A DNA stretch of 64,000 bases, taken from the NCBI GenBank assembly GCA_001602415.1, contig CP012155.1, positions 3,172,530 through 3,236,529 on the forward strand, read 5' to 3'. The notes below the pieces were generated by a model. It ran no database searches. It was not told the origin of the DNA and worked only from the letters and a program-made list of their open reading frames with translations. The stretch is from Bacteroidetes bacterium UKL13-3. GTDB taxonomy: Bacteria; Bacteroidota; Bacteroidia; UKL13-3. Positions 52,748 to 61,161 of this stretch are shown here, piece after piece. The position numbers and the translations under genes are program-made. The stretch's first letter is position 1; each line of letters starts with the position of its first letter.

Positions 52748-52777
52748 CAAATATAGACTTGCCAACTTTTCAGACAA
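52748..52777 (-). promoter_or_regulatory. Canonical Bacteroidota promoter of cphB
   Basis: TTG (52777-52775), exactly 19 bp, then TATATTTG (52755-52748) on minus. Transcription should begin near 52742, about 20 nt before the TTG start at 52720. Confidence 0.75.
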
Positions 52778-52815
52778 TATAAATATGACTTTTTTACCCC
52801 ATTATAGCTGTGGGT

Positions 52816-52833
52816 AATCTGTAAAAACAGATT
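52816..52833. repeat. Small perfect inverted repeat between cphB and cphA
   Basis: AATCTGT (52816-52822) and ACAGATT (52827-52833) around AAAA in the intergenic region of divergent cyanophycin genes, about 40 bp upstream of the cphB -33 box. Possible shared operator; no regulator gene is adjacent. Confidence 0.35.
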
Positions 52834-52955
52834 CTATCGTCCCTGTTTAGTGGCATTAGCACTAAAACAAAAACACTGACAAATATTAGGTTTTAACAAA
52901 TTTTTCCCTAAAATGCAGTGAACTTATCTAGTCTTTAATCATAATCGGAAATTAT

Positions 52956-55592
52956 ATGCAAATCCTCGACATCAAAGTAATGCGCGGCCCCAACTATTGG
53001 TCTGTTCGCAGACACAAACTGATCCAAATGCGCCTCGACTTGGAGGATATGGAACAGAAGCCAACCAACAAAATTCCGGGTTTCCGAGAAAGGTTAGAGA
53101 AAATGTTCCCAAGCATGTATAGTCATCGTTGCTCTATTGGAACTCCAGGTGGGTTTTTTCAACGTGTAGATGATGGAACGTGGATGGGTCATGTAATTGA
53201 ACATATTGCTTTAGAGTTACAAACCCTTGCCGGGATGTTCTGTGGGTTTGGTCGCACACGCAGCACAGGCAAAGAAGGAGTGTATAATGTGGTATTCAGT
53301 TATATGGAAGAAAAGGCTGGAATTTATACTGCCAAAGCTGCTGTAAGGATAACGGAAACATTGATTGCTGGTACAGATTATAATTTAGCCGAGGATATTC
53401 AAAACCTTCGTGAGATACGTGAAGAAGAGCGTTTAGGGCCAAGCACCGGTTGTATTGTTGATGAAGCTGTAGCGCGCGGTATTCCATACATCCGACTAAA
53501 CAAACACTCGTTGGTACAATTAGGTTATGGTGTAAACCAACGCAGAATTCGTGCAACCATTGCCAGCACAACCGGAAGCATTGCCGTTGATATTGCCTGC
53601 GATAAAGAAGAAACAAAAAACTTGTTAGAAGCTGCCGAAATTCCTGTTCCGCGCGGCCGAATTGTATACAGCGAAGAAGGCATGAAAGAGGCGATTGATC
53701 GCATTAAATATCCAATTGTAACCAAGCCTGTAGATGGTAATCATGGTAAAGGCGCTACTACCAATATTAACAATTGGGAAGATGCTATCAAAGGATTAGA
53801 TGCTGCTAAAAAATATTCGCGAGGTGTTATTGTAGAGAAATTTATTACCGGACAAGATCACCGTGTACTGGTAATTAACTACAAGTTTGTTGCAGCTGCC
53901 ATCCGCAAGCCTGCAGCAGTTGTGGGCGATGGCAAAAGTACCATCCAACAACTCATTGATAAAGTAAACGAAGATCCTCGCAGAGGTTACGGGCATGAAA
54001 AAACCTTAACACAAATCAAGATTGACGACTTTACCCTTGATATGCTCAAAAAGGATAATCTTGCACTTGAGAGTGTGTTACCTGCTGGCAAAGAACAATG
54101 GCTTAAACCTACTGCTAACCTAAGCACCGGTGGTACAGCAACGGATGTAACTGATATGGTGCATCCTGATAATATTTTTATGTGCGAACGCATAGCGCGC
54201 ATTATCGGATTGGATATTTGTGGGATTGATATTATGGCCGAAAATTTAACCGAACCAGTAAGCGAAAATGGTGGCGCAATATTAGAAGTAAACGCTGCTC
54301 CTGGTTTCCGCATGCACATCGACCCAGCCGAAGGGTTGCCGCGTAATATTGCCGAACCGGTGATTGATATGTTGTATCCTCCAGGCAGCAGTGCACGTAT
54401 TCCTATTATTGCTGTGAGTGGAACGAATGGAAAAACCACAACAACCCGCTTAATGGCACATATGGTCAAAACTATGGGGCACAAAGTAGGCTATACAACT
54501 ACCGATGGAGTATATATTCAAAATCAGTTGATGATGCGCGGAGATTGCACAGGACCGGTAAGTGCTGAGTTTGTATTAAAAGATCCAACAGTTGATTTTG
54601 CTGTATTGGAATGTGCACGTGGTGGAATTTTAAGATCGGGTTTGGGTTTCCACAATTGTGATATTGCTATTGTAACGAATATTGCCGAGGACCACTTAGG
54701 TTTACAAGATATCAATACCATTGAACAGTTGGCTCGTGTAAAAGCTGTAGTTCCCGAAAGTGTATTGCCGAGTGGATATGCTATTTTAAATGCTGATAAC
54801 AAATGGACAACTGCCATGCATAAAGGACTGGCTTGTAAGGTTGCTTACTTTAGTATGGACGAGAACAATCCTATTATCAAAGAGCATATTAGCAACGGTG
54901 GTTTAGCAGCTATTTATGAAAATGGGTACGTAACAATTTGCAAGGGAACTTGGAAAATTCGCGTTGAAAAAGCAGTAAATATACCACTCACATTTGGCGG
55001 AAGAGCATCATACAATATTGCCAATGTGCTACCAACATTACTTGCAGGATTTATTCGAAACTACAAAGTAGAAGATATGCGCGTTGCTTTAGCTACATTT
55101 ATTCCAGGTCCTGCTCAAACACCCGGACGTATGAATATTTTCCGCTTCAAACATTTTGAAGTAATGATTGATTACGCTCACAATACTGCAGGATTTGAAG
55201 CTATAGGTGAGATGTTGAGCAAAGTGGAAGCAAACCATGTAGGCGTTATTGCAGGTGTGGGTGATAGACGAGATGAAGACACCATTGCTCTGGGCGCTCA
55301 GGCAGCAAGAATGTTTAACGAGATTGTGATTCGTCAGGATAAAAATTTGCGCGGCCGCAGCGAGGATGAGATCATTGAATTGATTACACGAGGTATCAAA
55401 CAGGTTGACCCAAATAAAAAAGTAACCTCATTCAAAAAAGAAAGAGACGCCATTGACTTCGCGATCAAAAACGCGCGCAGAGGAACGTTCTTAACCATCT
55501 GCAGCGATGTAGTTCCGGATGCATTGGATCAAATTATGAAACTCAAAGAACAAGAAGATTTGGGAGAGATTGAGTTGGGTTTGGATGAATAA
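52956..55592 (+). CDS. cphA: Cyanophycin synthetase
   Basis: 878 residues that polymerise Asp and Arg into multi-L-arginyl-poly-L-aspartate, a nitrogen store. N-terminal domain (1-160) begins MQILDIKVMRGPNYWSVRRH; the ATP-grasp domain spans about 180-480 (KPVDGNHGKGATTNI, GQDHRVLVINYKFVAAAIRK, ILEVNAAPGFRMH); the C-terminal Mur-ligase domain begins near 485 with the P-loop SGTNGKTTTTR (from 488), then CARGGILRSGLGFHNCD and IDYAHNTAGFEAIG. Length and order are those of typical CphA. 178 bp from divergent cphB, with no promoter as strong as that of cphB. Confidence 0.95.
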   Translation: MQILDIKVMRGPNYWSVRRHKLIQMRLDLEDMEQKPTNKIPGFRERLEKMFPSMYSHRCSIGTPGGFFQRVDDGTWMGHVIEHIALELQTLAGMFCGFGRTRSTGKEGVYNVVFSYMEEKAGIYTAKAAVRITETLIAGTDYNLAEDIQNLREIREEERLGPSTGCIVDEAVARGIPYIRLNKHSLVQLGYGVNQRRIRATIASTTGSIAVDIACDKEETKNLLEAAEIPVPRGRIVYSEEGMKEAIDRIKYPIVTKPVDGNHGKGATTNINNWEDAIKGLDAAKKYSRGVIVEKFITGQDHRVLVINYKFVAAAIRKPAAVVGDGKSTIQQLIDKVNEDPRRGYGHEKTLTQIKIDDFTLDMLKKDNLALESVLPAGKEQWLKPTANLSTGGTATDVTDMVHPDNIFMCERIARIIGLDICGIDIMAENLTEPVSENGGAILEVNAAPGFRMHIDPAEGLPRNIAEPVIDMLYPPGSSARIPIIAVSGTNGKTTTTRLMAHMVKTMGHKVGYTTTDGVYIQNQLMMRGDCTGPVSAEFVLKDPTVDFAVLECARGGILRSGLGFHNCDIAIVTNIAEDHLGLQDINTIEQLARVKAVVPESVLPSGYAILNADNKWTTAMHKGLACKVAYFSMDENNPIIKEHISNGGLAAIYENGYVTICKGTWKIRVEKAVNIPLTFGGRASYNIANVLPTLLAGFIRNYKVEDMRVALATFIPGPAQTPGRMNIFRFKHFEVMIDYAHNTAGFEAIGEMLSKVEANHVGVIAGVGDRRDEDTIALGAQAARMFNEIVIRQDKNLRGRSEDEIIELITRGIKQVDPNKKVTSFKKERDAIDFAIKNARRGTFLTICSDVVPDALDQIMKLKEQEDLGEIELGLDE

Positions 55593-55595
55593 CAA

Positions 55596-55635
55596 CTGCC
55601 TTCGACCATTTCCGCTGGCGCGGAAGCTCAGGCAG
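55596..55635. repeat. REP-like palindrome, copy A
   Basis: CTGCCT ... AGGCAG outer arms with an inner TTCCGC/GCGGAA stem; the asymmetric segments read TCGACCA on one side and GCTC on the other. Same layout as copies B and C. Lies 4 bp after the cphA stop, where it may act as a terminator. Confidence 0.8.
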
Positions 55636-55689
55636 CTTGTATTGTGCTCCTGATTAGCTCTATTGTTATGCTTGCTTTTCAGCAGTAGT

Positions 55690-55704
55690 AATGCTAAATT
55701 GAAC
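55690..55704 (+). repeat. 15-bp direct repeat, left
   Basis: AATGCTAAATTGAAC, identical to 56233-56247; similarity weakens just beyond (CCTAATATAG versus TTCACTATAG). Confidence 0.8.
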
Positions 55705-55713
55705 CCTAATATA

Positions 55714-55756
55714 GGGTGCCTGAGCCTCTGCGAAGCAGAGATGGTCGAAGGCACCC
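55714..55756. repeat. REP-like palindrome, copy B
   Basis: GGGTGCCT ... AGGCACCC outer arms with an inner CTCTGC/GCAGAG stem and a GAA loop, in the orientation opposite to copies A and C. It ends 3 bp before the first possible ATG of the GIY-YIG gene. Confidence 0.85.
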
Positions 55757-55771
55757 GGAATGAGAACCCCT

Positions 55772-56068
55772 ATGAAATGTTACATGTACATCCTACTTTG
55801 TGCAGATGGAAGTTATTATACTGGCAGCACCAAAAATTTACAACAGCGTATAGAGCAACATCAAAATGGAGAAGGTGCGAACCACACTAAAAAGCACCTA
55901 CCTATTCAGTTGGTCTATTACGAAGAGTATGACAGAATAGATTATGCTTTTGAGCGAGAAAAGCAAATTCAAAAGTGGAGGCGCAAAAAGAAAGAAGCTT
56001 TGATTAATGGAGAATTCGAAGAACTACATTTGCTTGCTAGAAATTACAGGAGATTTCCTCCGAGGTGA
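55772..56068 (+). CDS. GIY-YIG nuclease family protein
   Basis: 98 residues (102 if ATG 55760 is used). The N-terminal MKCYMYILLCADGSYYTGST carries the split GIY-YIG motif (YIL...YTG), followed by NLQQRIEQHQNGEGANHTKK, the conserved Arg in this helix, and YEEYDRIDYAFEREKQIQKW with the metal-binding Glu. It is the UPF0213/YhbQ-like one-domain nuclease, without the DNA-binding module of homing endonucleases. Its TGA overlaps the first bases of palindrome C, and palindrome B ends next to its start, so coding region and repeats are tightly packed together. Function unknown; a role in moving or copying the REP-like sequences is conceivable. Confidence 0.85.
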   Translation: MKCYMYILLCADGSYYTGSTKNLQQRIEQHQNGEGANHTKKHLPIQLVYYEEYDRIDYAFEREKQIQKWRRKKKEALINGEFEELHLLARNYRRFPPR

Positions 56069-56114
56069 AAGCTGCCTTCGGCCATTCTGCGCTGCAGAAG
56101 CTCAGGCGCCTTTC
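56067..56114. repeat. REP-like palindrome, copy C
   Basis: GAAAG ... CTTTC extends the outer arms CTGCCT/AGGCGC; the inner stem is TTCTGC/GCAGAA. Same orientation as copy A, inverted relative to B. Begins inside the GIY-YIG stop codon. Confidence 0.8.
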
Positions 56115-56123
56115 AACATAAGA

Positions 56124-56221
56124 AGAGGCTATCTCAAAAGGTGAAATAGCTGGAGGGGTATCTGAGAAAAATATTCTACTCGATTCCAAAGCCCTTCATT
56201 TTAACTTTTGAGACAACCTCT
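56124..56221. repeat. 98-bp inverted-repeat structure (MITE-like or terminator)
   Basis: AGAGGCTATCTCAAAAG (56124-56140) and CTTTTGAGACAACCTCT (56205-56221) are inverted with 15 of 17 matches, separated by 64 bp, followed by TTTTT. It may be a MITE-like remnant, or the end of an insertion sequence; a long-range terminator is possible. Confidence 0.65.
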
Positions 56222-56232
56222 TTTTCTAAATA

Positions 56233-56247
56233 AATGCTAAATTGAAC
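56233..56247 (+). repeat. 15-bp direct repeat, right
   Basis: AATGCTAAATTGAAC, identical to 55690-55704. Confidence 0.8.
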
Positions 56248-56315
56248 TTCACTATAGAACATGTTGAACATTCTACTCTTAAATCTGTTACCTTTTTAAT
56301 AAATCCATTACAAAT

Positions 56316-57536
56316 ATGAAAAAAACCTTTACACTCCTTGTAATTGCCCTATCAGTTTTACAACTGCAAGCCCAACGTTATAAAGACAAGCTATTTACTA
56401 CAGTATTAATGGATAGCGTGTTGTATGGTAATGCAGATAACTGGAACAATACCCCGCAAGAGTTGATGATGAATATTTTTCAACCCGAAGGAGATACTGC
56501 CACACGCAGACCTTTATTGGTGTTGGCTCATGGAGGTTCGTTTATTAACGGAAGTAGATATGCACTTGATGTAACATTCTTATGTAACGAGTTTGCCAAA
56601 AGAGGGTATGTATGTGTGTCTATTCAATACCGTTTGGGAATGGACATCAGTAAGTTCTTTCTTACTCCAGGTCCGCAATTTGCCAATGCGGTATGGCGCG
56701 GAACACTGGATGGACGAGCAGCTGTTCGTTACCTCAGAGCACATGCCGATTCGCTAGGTATTGATACTGCGCAAATATACATTGGTGGCGTTTCGGCAGG
56801 TGGTGTATTGGGATTACACGAAGCGTTTTTAGACGTTTCAAGTGAAGTAGCCGCTGCAGATCCACCTATTGATACAGCAAGTATAGGTGTCGGTATTAAA
56901 GGTCTCTCGGGAACACTGGGTGAAAGTTGGAGAGTGAAAGGAGTGATTAGCTTATGTGGTGCGATTAGCGATGTGCGTTGGATGAACAACAACCGAGATG
57001 TTTCTATTTTTAGCGTACATGGAACCAATGATCAAACAGTTCCTTACAAAACAGATTATTTTACCGCATTTAGCACCAAAGTGGCCAAGTTAAGCGGTGG
57101 TTTTGCAGTTGACTCGATGGCTAAAGTTTATGGCATGAAATCGGTTTTGTATACGTTTGTAGGAGCCCCTCACGTTCCGTTTTCTCCTGGTGTAGGAACT
57201 ACTGCTAGCAGCACTGCATACAGGGATACCACCGAAACACTTTTGCGTGATTTTTTGGTAGATGACTTAAACAGAAAAGTTGGATTATCAGAAATGCTTA
57301 TTGCAAGCGATGTAAAACTCTATCCAAATCCTTCGCACAATCAATTTAACATAACTGTTAACAAAGGATTTGAAACGCAAATAACACTGTTTGATATGAA
57401 TGGAAAAGTAATTTATCAAACACGCTCACAAAACAACAATATAATCGTTAACACTGAGCATTTGAGTAGCGGATTGTATTTCGTTACTATCCAAAATGAG
57501 TTTGGAAGCGTTACCCAAAAATTGCTTAAAAACTAA
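56316..57536 (+). CDS. Secreted esterase/lipase with T9SS tail
   Basis: 406 residues. Signal peptide MKKTFTLLVIALSVLQLQAQ. Alpha/beta-hydrolase core: oxyanion motif LVLAHGGSFINGSRYALDV (the HGG type of carboxylesterases), YVCVSIQYRLGMD, nucleophile elbow IGGVSAGGVLGLH, an acid near FSVHGTNDQTVP and the His in VGAPHVPFSPG. The last 75 residues are a type A T9SS sorting domain (VKLYPNPSHNQFNITVNKGF ... GLYFVTIQNEF). Export to the surface or medium is expected; the substrate is unknown. Stands alone, convergent with the isoaspartyl peptidase gene. Confidence 0.88.
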   Translation: MKKTFTLLVIALSVLQLQAQRYKDKLFTTVLMDSVLYGNADNWNNTPQELMMNIFQPEGDTATRRPLLVLAHGGSFINGSRYALDVTFLCNEFAKRGYVCVSIQYRLGMDISKFFLTPGPQFANAVWRGTLDGRAAVRYLRAHADSLGIDTAQIYIGGVSAGGVLGLHEAFLDVSSEVAAADPPIDTASIGVGIKGLSGTLGESWRVKGVISLCGAISDVRWMNNNRDVSIFSVHGTNDQTVPYKTDYFTAFSTKVAKLSGGFAVDSMAKVYGMKSVLYTFVGAPHVPFSPGVGTTASSTAYRDTTETLLRDFLVDDLNRKVGLSEMLIASDVKLYPNPSHNQFNITVNKGFETQITLFDMNGKVIYQTRSQNNNIIVNTEHLSSGLYFVTIQNEFGSVTQKLLKN

Positions 57537-57556
57537 TCAAAGAAATTCTTTTATTT

Positions 57557-57591
57557 AACCAACAGGTTACACCAAAAGTAATCTGTTGGTT
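57557..57591. terminator. Bidirectional terminator between convergent genes
   Basis: AACCAACAGGTTAC (57557-57570) pairs with GTAATCTGTTGGTT (57578-57591), one G-T wobble, 7-nt loop. It lies between the 3' ends of the esterase (+) and the isoaspartyl peptidase (-). Confidence 0.65.
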
Positions 57592-57613
57592 ACTATTTAA
57601 GGACGTTACAAAA

Positions 57614-58558
57614 TCAATCCTCGTATATTTTTACTTCAATTTTTCCATCCCCTTTTTTCCAGGCTCTATACATTCCTTCGCTGTTAAAGGGAAGTTCGAT
57701 ATTACCTATGGGATCTATAGCAACCAATCCGCCCTCGCCACCAAATTTTACGAGTTTATCTTTCACCACAAAATCACACGCTTGTTTCAAACTCATTCCT
57801 TTGTACTCCATCAAGCAGCTAATATCATAAGCCACCACAGCACGAATAAAATATTCTCCGTGCCCCGTACAACTAATAGCGCATGTTTTATTGTTAGCGT
57901 ATGTTCCGGCACCAATCATGGGTGTATCACCAATACGGCCAAAACGTTTGTTTGTCATTCCCCCAGTTGATGTTGCGGCCGCAAGATTTCCATATTTATC
58001 CAGAGCAACTGCACCAACTGTTCCAAATTTTTTGCCTTCACCGCTATTCACCGTATGGTCTAATTGATAGCCATCACTATCTTTTACTTCTTGCCATTGT
58101 TTATAGCGGCCCTCTTCATAAAAATATTCATCAGGTTGAAACGGCAATCCCATTTGTTTGGCAAAGAGCTCTGCATCAGCTCCGCTCAAAAAAACATGTC
58201 CGCTTTTTTCTTTAACTACTCGAGCCAAGTGAACAGGATTTTGAACATTGCTAATTCCACTTACCGCGCCCGCTTCAAGTGTGAGGCCTTCCATAATGCT
58301 TGCATCCATTTCGTGAGTGCCTTTGTTGGTGAATACAGCACCCTTGCCTGCGTTAAACAGTGGGAAATTTTCTAACGACATTACTGCAATTTCAACGGCA
58401 TCTGTACTCGAGCCTCCTTTTTCGAGTACAGAATTTCCAGCTACAATAGCATCCTGTAACCCTTTAATATATTGAGCTTCTTTTTCAGGCGTCATCAAGG
58501 AACGTAAAATAGTTCCTGCTCCTCCGTGTATGGCTATTCCGTGTGTGTTCATAAACAT
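57614..58558 (-). CDS. iaaA: Isoaspartyl peptidase / L-asparaginase (Ntn hydrolase)
   Basis: 314 residues of the plant-type asparaginase family. N-terminal IAIHGGAGTI, the autocleavage site GTVGAVALDKYGNLAAATST with nucleophile Thr180, then GGMTNKRFGRIGDTPMIGAG and CTGHGEYFIR. The precursor splits before Thr180 into alpha and beta subunits. The enzyme hydrolyses beta-aspartyl dipeptides and asparagine. Because cphB and cphA lie 2-6 kb away and cyanophycinase releases beta-Asp-Arg, I infer that this enzyme finishes cyanophycin breakdown to free Asp and Arg. No signal peptide, so cytosolic. ATG at 58558 or 58552 may be used. Confidence 0.9.
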   Translation of the reverse strand: MFMNTHGIAIHGGAGTILRSLMTPEKEAQYIKGLQDAIVAGNSVLEKGGSSTDAVEIAVMSLENFPLFNAGKGAVFTNKGTHEMDASIMEGLTLEAGAVSGISNVQNPVHLARVVKEKSGHVFLSGADAELFAKQMGLPFQPDEYFYEEGRYKQWQEVKDSDGYQLDHTVNSGEGKKFGTVGAVALDKYGNLAAATSTGGMTNKRFGRIGDTPMIGAGTYANNKTCAISCTGHGEYFIRAVVAYDISCLMEYKGMSLKQACDFVVKDKLVKFGGEGGLVAIDPIGNIELPFNSEGMYRAWKKGDGKIEVKIYED

Positions 58559-58616
58559 TGTTCTAATTGAAAACTAAATAAACAACAACCAATTCAATTT
58601 CGAGAAAAGAACATTC

Positions 58617-59840
58617 TCACTTAAGCACACCATTACCGGCAATAAATCCGGTTGTCCATGCAGCCTGAAAATTAAAGCCTCCGGTAATACCATCGATGTC
58701 TAAAACCTCTCCAGCAAAATGTAGCCCTTTGCAACGTTTGCTTTCCATGGTTTTAAAATCTACATCATCAAGATTAACACCACCACAGGTTACAAACTCT
58801 TCTTTAAAAGTTGTTTTACCTTGCACATGATACGTATCGTATAAGAAATGTTCTTGCAACAATTGAATTTCTTCTTTGGTTACATCGGCCCAGCGTTTAT
58901 CAGGGTTAATGCCGCATTTTTGAAGAATAAATTCTACCAACCGTTTAGGTAGTACTACTGGTAACAAATTACCAATATGCTTGGTAGGGTTGGCCGCTTT
59001 TATGTTAAACAACTCTTGGCGCAAAGCATCTTCTTTTTTGTTGTTTAACCAGCTAATCTGTATGTTAAAATCGTATTCTTTTTCGGCTAATAAACGTGCA
59101 CAAAAAGAAGATAATTTTAAGACTGCAGGACCACTCAAGCCCCAGTGTGTAACTAAAACAGGACCAGCAAATTCAATTTTGGTATCTGCAATTTTTACCT
59201 TAGCAGGATCAACAGCAATACCTTGCAGCTCTATAATTGGATTATTGGGAATGTTAAATGTAAACAAGGAAGGAACCGGCTCAACAATTTGATGCCCCAA
59301 TTTTTTAATCCACTCAAAACCTTCTATCTTAGGGCTTCCACCTGTTGCAACGATAATTTTATCGCACTCCATTTGCTCGCCCGAAGTTAACTCCACAAAA
59401 AAGCCACCATCAAAACGCGGACGAATATCTTTAACTCCTACTTCTGTTTGAATAGTTACTTTAGCCTTTTTGGCTTCTTTCATCAAACAATCTATGATGG
59501 TTTGCGAATCGTCTGTTTTGGGAAACATGCGACCATCGGCTTCTGTTTTTAACTTTACTCCACGCGATTCAAACCAATTAACCGTATCGGTTGTGGTAAA
59601 CCTGCTGAAGGCACTTTTGAGTTGTTTTTCGCCACGCGGATAACTGGCTGATAGTATTTTATTATCGAAACAAGCATGCGTTACATTACACCTACCACCG
59701 CCCGATACAGCAACTTTACTAAGCAGCTTACTTGATTTCTCAAACAGTGTTACTTCCACTTCTTTGCTGGCCTGCGCACAGGTAATAGCCGAAAAAAACC
59801 CGGCAGCGCCACCGCCTATTACAATAACTTTTCTTTTCAC
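58617..59840 (-). CDS. FAD-dependent oxidoreductase, HI0933/YhiN family
   Basis: 407 residues. Dinucleotide motif VIVIGGGAAGFFSAITCAQA, then KLLSKVAVSGGGRCNVTHA, the family signature, and a second motif near 185 (KIIVATGGSPKI). C-terminal TCGGVNLDDVDFKTMESKRC then GLHFAGEVLDIDGITGGFNF, also diagnostic. Bacteria carry one or two copies and the reaction is unknown (a flavoprotein of the Rossmann-fold BaiN/HI0933 group, some act on unsaturated substrates). A TATCTTTG promoter box 22 bp upstream suggests its own transcript. Confidence 0.9.
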   Translation of the reverse strand: MKRKVIVIGGGAAGFFSAITCAQASKEVEVTLFEKSSKLLSKVAVSGGGRCNVTHACFDNKILSASYPRGEKQLKSAFSRFTTTDTVNWFESRGVKLKTEADGRMFPKTDDSQTIIDCLMKEAKKAKVTIQTEVGVKDIRPRFDGGFFVELTSGEQMECDKIIVATGGSPKIEGFEWIKKLGHQIVEPVPSLFTFNIPNNPIIELQGIAVDPAKVKIADTKIEFAGPVLVTHWGLSGPAVLKLSSFCARLLAEKEYDFNIQISWLNNKKEDALRQELFNIKAANPTKHIGNLLPVVLPKRLVEFILQKCGINPDKRWADVTKEEIQLLQEHFLYDTYHVQGKTTFKEEFVTCGGVNLDDVDFKTMESKRCKGLHFAGEVLDIDGITGGFNFQAAWTTGFIAGNGVLK

Positions 59841-59861
59841 TAAGCCCTATTTTTAAGGGTG

Positions 59862-59869
59862 CAAAGATA
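59862..59869 (-). promoter_or_regulatory. -7 promoter box TATCTTTG
   Basis: An exact TAnnTTTG match on minus, 22 bp upstream of the flavoprotein ATG; no -33 box at the usual distance. Confidence 0.4.
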
Positions 59870-59916
59870 TGCAATTTGAGGGAACTTAAACGTGCTTTTG
59901 GTTGAGCAGTAGAAAA

Positions 59917-61161
59917 TTAGTCGTTAATCAACAACTTCACATAAAACAATGGATTGCGTAATTTAGCACGTAAATCTAAATCCTCAAACATACAGCTAAT
60001 GGTTTCGCGAAGGGTTTTATTCTTGTGTGCTTTGTTCACCACAAAATTAAACAGCCATGGGAACTTACATAATTTTTGCATGGTATGACTCAGCTTCAAC
60101 TCGTCCCATTGGCGGTTGTAAAATGCAGTATCATACTCCTTTAAAAATGCAGCATCATAACGGTTTTGTTTCACACACTCTGAAATATGATTAGCGGCCA
60201 TCATACCGCTGTATAAAGCATTCCCAATACCCTCACCGGTAAAAGGATCTATAAGTGAACCGGCATCTCCTACCAACATAAAGCGCTCTCCAGAAACTGG
60301 CCTTTTTTTGCTGCCCAATGGCAACCCCCAACCTTGAATTTTGCCTTGAATTTTTGCATTTTTAAAGCGCTCTCTAATATTCGGATTGTTCTCAATAGCC
60401 TTGAGCATATCCGCTTTTAAATTCACTTTGCGTTTGCTTACTTCACTGCTCAGCATACCTGCTCCAATATTGGCCATTCCGTTTGGTAATGGAAAAATCC
60501 AAAAATAACCGGGTAACATTTCGGGCAAAAAATGCAATTCAATAAAATTTTGATTGTGCATGCCTTCTACACCTTCGTAATAAGCCCGAATACCGGCACA
60601 ATAATGTTCATTCTCCTTTTGAAGATTGGCCAGTTTTTTTGCTACAATGCTCCTGTCTCCTTCAGCACCAATTATTAGTTGAGCATTAAGAATTGAGTGT
60701 TGAGATTGTTGAAATTCATATTTGATGTTAACACCTTCAGAAGTGCGCTCAATTTCAAGTACCTCACCTCCTTCTATTACATTTGCGTATGTCCTATCCA
60801 AGCGTTTAAACAACTCGTTATCAAAATCAATTCGCTTGGAAATAAATCCAGGAGGCAGCTGTTCTTTCGACATATCCGACTTAAACGGTATATCAATAGC
60901 CTTTCCATTAGGAGCCACAAACTTTACTCCCCAGCTTTCTATAAATTCATTTTTTTGTTGATCAAACGAAGGAATAATGGTTGGGTCCAATTGATTGAGA
61001 ACATAAACTGTTTTACCACTCAATGCATCACCACAAACTTTATCGCGCGGAAATATTGCTTTATCAATGATGGTATGAGGAATTTTGTGTTTGGCCAAAA
61101 AGAGGGAAGTTGAACATCCTGCTGGACCAGCACCTATTATGACAATATCTGTATTTTTCAA
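59917..61161 (-). CDS. Geranylgeranyl-reductase-family FAD oxidoreductase
   Basis: About 414 residues of the geranylgeranyl reductase/lycopene cyclase-like flavoprotein family. FAD motif DIVIIGAGPAGCSTSLFLAK near the start, FPRDKVCGDALSG, EGDRSIVAKKLA, and the second FAD motif FMLVGDAGSLIDPFTGEGIG. Bacteroidota members probably reduce isoprenoid chains or act in lipid/pigment metabolism. There is no ATG before the Rossmann motif: TTG at 61161 gives a start two residues ahead of the conserved NTDIVII; a further TTG at 61293 would add 44 residues without family support. Confidence 0.85.
   Translation of the reverse strand: MKNTDIVIIGAGPAGCSTSLFLAKHKIPHTIIDKAIFPRDKVCGDALSGKTVYVLNQLDPTIIPSFDQQKNEFIESWGVKFVAPNGKAIDIPFKSDMSKEQLPPGFISKRIDFDNELFKRLDRTYANVIEGGEVLEIERTSEGVNIKYEFQQSQHSILNAQLIIGAEGDRSIVAKKLANLQKENEHYCAGIRAYYEGVEGMHNQNFIELHFLPEMLPGYFWIFPLPNGMANIGAGMLSSEVSKRKVNLKADMLKAIENNPNIRERFKNAKIQGKIQGWGLPLGSKKRPVSGERFMLVGDAGSLIDPFTGEGIGNALYSGMMAANHISECVKQNRYDAAFLKEYDTAFYNRQWDELKLSHTMQKLCKFPWLFNFVVNKAHKNKTLRETISCMFEDLDLRAKLRNPLFYVKLLIND

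Larger units (their letters stand above)
55690..56247. mobile_element. Candidate minimal GIY-YIG element with REP-like ends
   Basis: A 558-bp unit: a 15-bp direct repeat AATGCTAAATTGAAC at each border (55690-55704, 56233-56247), inside which are REP-like palindromes B and C in opposite orientation, a single GIY-YIG gene, and a 98-bp inverted-repeat structure. No transposase. Inference: an insertion that duplicated its target or recombined at the direct repeat. Sequence alone cannot prove mobility. Confidence 0.45.

Noticed and set aside
53987..54484. Minus-strand 165-codon open frame inside cphA
   Set aside because: Shadow of the conserved ATP-grasp/Mur-ligase coding sequence.
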